Source of the DNA: Opitutia bacterium UBA3151
Lineage (GTDB): Bacteria; Verrucomicrobiota; Verrucomicrobiia; Opitutales; Seribacteraceae
Direction: 5' to 3'
NCBI GenBank assembly: GCA_002364975.1
Contig: DEYT01000052.1
Span: forward strand, 23,538 to 30,471
DNA: 6,934 nt
This document shows, piece by piece, positions 4,724 to 6,934 of this stretch (position 1 is its first letter; each line of letters opens with the position of its first letter). The translations under genes were made by a program, and so were the position numbers. Under the pieces are notes generated by a model. It had not been told where the DNA came from and searched no databases. It saw only the letters and a list, made by a program, of their open reading frames with translations.

Positions 4724-6604
4724 CTAAGTTTGTTCGTCGATCACGTAGGGCTCACTGATACCGGAGTTAACTTCATCCAATTCAGAAGAAATTCGCTGAA
4801 TCGAGCCAGTCATCGAACTTACACGGTTTTTGAGTCCTACAATTCTGTGATCCAACGACCTTTGTTGGGTTTCGATTGCAAGGTTCGGCCCGGATGCACC
4901 TTTACCCATGGTAGGCTTTTTTACTTCAATATTGGGCCAAAAGAAACCAAGGATTGTAAGTAAAAGTCCTGCTGCTGCATAATAACTACCGATCGAGTCG
5001 GCATATAGACTTGCTCCAACAGTTACGACACCGAGTACAATCAAAATGGGGGAAGTGCTGACGGTGTAGATTTTTTTGGACTTAAAATTCTTCGGTTTCC
5101 GATAATCATCCAAAAGTTTATCTTTAAGTTCTCCAAGGGTTTCGATCTGCTTCTTTGCTTGTTCCCCCTCGGACACCAAATTAATTCTTTCCTGTTCCAT
5201 GGCTACTCTTTGTTCTTCTGCAACCCTTTGGTCTTCTTCCCATCTTACTCTGATTTCGTCAACGAGTCCCTCCCTTGGCTGAACCCCGCCAATTTCAACA
5301 AATCTGGAAGTGATCAGTTTTACATCATCCAACATTTTGTACTGCTTATCATTGATTGTGAAGAAGTCCTGATACTCATGAAGAAAGGCATCAATTTCTT
5401 CGAAACTGGTTTCATCAAAAATACCCTTGCACAACTTTCGATTAAAGCAGTTGAAAAGTTGCAGGTTTACTGGAATCCAGTGCTTGTTTGGATTCGGGAA
5501 GATTCCCATAAAGGCATTCAGCACACAAGACAGGATTTCCCATTCTTCCGCCTCAGCGGGATTTTTTTCAACATGGATATTCTTAACTTCTTCCCTCACC
5601 TCAGGTTTAAGAATGACATCCCCATCCAGGGCAATATCTGCAAGTTCTGAATTTCTCTTAATCCAATTAAAGCAATAAGCTGCTTCTCGTGGCGGACAGA
5701 AGAATTCCAGGGCATATCGATTAATCCGGTCTGGATAAGACGCCCGAAAAAGATAAGACCAATCCTGCTCGGTCAAATTCTTTAGAGCTTTTGCCATAAC
5801 TGTACTATTTTCGCTCATCTTTGCTGCCTTTGTTTTATCTAAGATAATTCGTTGAGATGCAAGTTTCAAGACCTTCGATGGATTTCCTCTTGTTTTCTTA
5901 TAGATTTCAACCGCTGAAATTTTTTCGCTGGAGTGACCTTTGAACAATTCAAAGGTTTGATTGGATGACAAACCAGAAAGTAAAAAATCATGAATCTGTT
6001 CGAATCCAAATTTCTGAAAAAATAGCTCCAACTTGGTCCTTGGTTTCTGACCGGTAAACAAAAATCGAGCTTTTTTGAAATACTTGGATTCCCGAAGTGC
6101 AACATTTAAGTCCGTCTCGATCCAATTTAAAAGCCTTGGGTTATAACCGTCCACATCATCAAAGACAAAGACTGGAGAGAATGTGATATCATCACTTGAT
6201 TCCATCAGTTTCTCTAACGACTTAATCAGGATACTCGCCACTTTTGAAAATATTCCCCCTGATGCTATGGCCAAGGTTGAGTCGATTGTGTGGGGTAAAA
6301 CTGCTAACTCTCTGCCAATTATTTGAGCGAAAGCATTAATTGGATCCTGAGATAGTGCGGATCCAGCTTGTAAATCCCGTGCTAATTGGGATGCCCAACC
6401 AGCGGGAGATAAGTTCCCCGGATTTCTGGGACAAAGCCACAATATTGAGCAATCCTGATTTAGTAATTTCTTACCAATTTCACCCACAAGAGCAGACTTC
6501 CCGATTCCTCCTTCTCCACAAATAAAAGCGGCCCTCATGGTTCCAGCAGGAGATAAGCCTTGGCTTAAAGAATTTAATTCGGTTTCTCGACCTATGAAGT
6601 TCAT
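4724..6604 (-). CDS. STAND-like P-loop NTPase with C-terminal coiled-coil/transmembrane hairpin module
   Basis: The protein is 626 aa from the ATG at 6604. The N-terminal MNFIGRETEL is the 'GRExEL' entry typical of STAND/AAA-type NTPases (NACHT, NB-ARC, ORC/Cdc6-like). Walker A is GEGGIGKS (30-37), Walker B is VFVFDDVD (145-152), a sensor-1-like strand is ARFLFTGQKPR (179-189), and the lid motif LSGLSSNQTFELF (209-221) is followed by TRGNP (238-242). A winged-helix-like part (about 278-345, starting LTEQDW) and a helical region follow. Residues about 451-503 are a charged coiled coil, 517-556 form two hydrophobic segments (TSPILIVLGVV..., AAAGLLLTILGFFW) joined by a short polar turn, and 575-615 look like a second coiled coil. 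The protein is probably a membrane-tethered nucleotide switch. In this family ATP binding usually drives oligomerisation after a trigger is sensed. No TPR, WD40 or LRR sensor repeats are seen. A GTG at 6643 would add 13 residues but lies inside a hairpin. A defence role is an inference. Confidence 0.85.
   Translation of the reverse strand: MNFIGRETELNSLSQGLSPAGTMRAAFICGEGGIGKSALVGEIGKKLLNQDCSILWLCPRNPGNLSPAGWASQLARDLQAGSALSQDPINAFAQIIGRELAVLPHTIDSTLAIASGGIFSKVASILIKSLEKLMESSDDITFSPVFVFDDVDGYNPRLLNWIETDLNVALRESKYFKKARFLFTGQKPRTKLELFFQKFGFEQIHDFLLSGLSSNQTFELFKGHSSEKISAVEIYKKTRGNPSKVLKLASQRIILDKTKAAKMSENSTVMAKALKNLTEQDWSYLFRASYPDRINRYALEFFCPPREAAYCFNWIKRNSELADIALDGDVILKPEVREEVKNIHVEKNPAEAEEWEILSCVLNAFMGIFPNPNKHWIPVNLQLFNCFNRKLCKGIFDETSFEEIDAFLHEYQDFFTINDKQYKMLDDVKLITSRFVEIGGVQPREGLVDEIRVRWEEDQRVAEEQRVAMEQERINLVSEGEQAKKQIETLGELKDKLLDDYRKPKNFKSKKIYTVSTSPILIVLGVVTVGASLYADSIGSYYAAAGLLLTILGFFWPNIEVKKPTMGKGASGPNLAIETQQRSLDHRIVGLKNRVSSMTGSIQRISSELDEVNSGISEPYVIDEQT
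4937..5056 (-). other. Two-helix transmembrane hairpin segment of the NTPase
   Basis: Encodes residues about 517-556, with two stretches of about 15-18 uncharged residues flanking ASLYADSIGSYY. Lysines lie just outside both ends (KSKK before, EVKK after), so both flanks should face the cytoplasm under the positive-inside rule. The loop contains one Asp and is short. Confidence 0.75.
5096..5254 (-). other. Coiled-coil segment before the membrane hairpin
   Basis: Encodes residues about 451-503, which are rich in Glu, Gln, Arg and Lys with hydrophobic residues at heptad-like spacing, including the internal repeat EDQRVAEEQRVAMEQERI. It probably multimerises the chain or links the ATPase to the membrane module. 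Confidence 0.65.
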
Positions 6605-6617
6605 GACTATTATTATT

Positions 6618-6623
6618 TCCTTT
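6618..6623 (-). promoter_or_regulatory. Candidate ribosome binding site for the NTPase gene
   Basis: On the minus strand AAAGGA lies 13 nt before the ATG at 6604. The spacing is somewhat long, but it is the best Shine-Dalgarno match near the start and supports the ATG over the GTG at 6643. Confidence 0.4.
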
Positions 6624-6641
6624 GCGATTTCCAGCCGAACC

Positions 6642-6676
6642 ACCCACTCCCTGCAACCATCGTGCAGGAAGTGAGT
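6642..6676 (-). promoter_or_regulatory. 14-bp hairpin between flagellin and NTPase genes
   Basis: On the minus strand, ACTCACTTCCTGCA pairs with TGCAGGGAGTGGGT across a 7-nt loop; all 14 positions pair, two of them as G-U. It begins 33 nt after the flagellin stop and ends 37 nt before the NTPase ATG. No T run follows on either strand, so it does not look like a standard intrinsic terminator. It may be a transcript-stabilising 3' structure, a weak terminator, or a protein-binding palindrome. Confidence 0.65.
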
Positions 6677-6709
6677 AAAATAAAATTGGCTGAAAACATT
6701 GGTACTTTC

Positions 6710-6934
6710 TTAACTTTTATTTGGAAAAAGCAGTAATTCCATTACCGTTTGCTGGGTAGAATTTGCTTGTGTTAATGCGGCAACCGTAGCTTCATATTGA
6801 ATCGTGTATTTAGAGAGATTAGTGGTTTCCTCAACAATATCCGCATCCATGATTCGACTTCTTGCAGCTTCGAGGTTGGTTGCTTTGGTTTCCAGATAAC
6901 TGGAAGCAAAACCAAGTGCTGAAGAATCACCTGC
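6710..6934 (-). CDS. Flagellin, C-terminal fragment (cut by window edge)
   Basis: The last 74 codons and stop of a gene running off the right edge. The translation matches the flagellin C-terminal D0/D1 helices: N-L-E-A-A-x-S-R-I-x-D-A-D-I-V-E-E-T (residues 20-37 of the fragment) is the signature of the family, and ALTQANSTQQTVMELL is the usual closing ..LAQAN..PQ.VL.LL helix. Flagellin polymerises into the flagellar filament; in spirochaetes the filament is periplasmic. Differences from typical flagellins are YEATVAALTQAN where QQAG..xLAQAN is common, no Pro before the last helix, and a short tail after it (FPNKS). The 5' part, promoter and start are outside the window. A neighbouring hook-associated FlgL-type protein is less likely because of the DADI-EE signature. 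Confidence 0.85.
   Translation of the reverse strand, partial: AGDSSALGFASSYLETKATNLEAARSRIMDADIVEETTNLSKYTIQYEATVAALTQANSTQQTVMELLLFPNKS

Noticed and set aside
4622..4963. A 113-codon plus-strand frame covering the end of the MarR gene and the end of the NTPase gene
   Set aside because: It overlaps two well-supported genes, has no recognisable motif, and starts inside the MarR coding region without a clear ribosome binding site.
5159..5650. A 163-codon open frame on the plus strand inside the NTPase gene
   Set aside because: It lies wholly antisense to a protein with clear domain structure and has no family motif or supporting context.
6605..6643. GTG at 6643 as the start of the NTPase
   Set aside because: It sits within one arm of the 14-bp hairpin, and the family's domain begins right after the ATG at 6604, which has an AAAGGA upstream.
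1..6934. CRISPR array, insertion sequence or long inverted repeats
   Set aside because: Scanning by eye found no regularly spaced direct repeats, transposase motifs or terminal inverted repeats.

Overview
The window is AT-rich bacterial DNA. It contains a serine tRNA, several short-lipobox lipoproteins, a signal-peptide/outer-membrane protein pair and the 3' end of a flagellin gene. Together these suggest a motile diderm, most likely a spirochaete of the Leptospira group. That assignment is an inference from gene style; no marker in the window proves it. All gene functions are read from motifs by eye, without database searches.

Layout: (1) 1-90, minus strand, a complete class II tRNA-Ser(UGA) with encoded CCA. 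(2) 240-2689, plus strand, two genes overlapping at ATGA: a secreted tryptophan/aromatic-rich protein, then an envelope protein with a signal peptide, three copies of a short coiled-coil motif and a probable C-terminal beta-barrel. (3) 2719-3679, minus strand: a small lipoprotein with its own likely promoter, and upstream of it a two-gene unit (Lys/Glu/Pro-rich lipoprotein, then a stand-alone Smr-domain protein) coupled by another ATGA overlap. (4) 3800-4659, plus strand: a MIF-type tautomerase followed 8 nt later by a MarR-family regulator, probably one transcript. (5) 4724-6604, minus strand, convergent with the MarR gene: a 626-residue STAND-like P-loop NTPase ending in coiled coil, two-helix membrane hairpin and second coiled coil. 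(6) 6710-6934, minus strand: the C-terminal 74 codons of a flagellin, cut by the window edge, separated from the NTPase gene by about 105 nt holding a 14-bp hairpin.

The main candidate for an undescribed system is the membrane-anchored STAND-like NTPase. Its layout (sensor-type ATPase plus a short transmembrane C-terminal module) resembles that of STAND-type immune or signalling ATPases. A defence role is only an inference, because no known defence gene lies beside it here and its visible neighbour is a flagellin. The second candidate is the translationally coupled pair of the W-rich secreted protein and the coiled-coil/barrel protein, which may work together at the cell surface.
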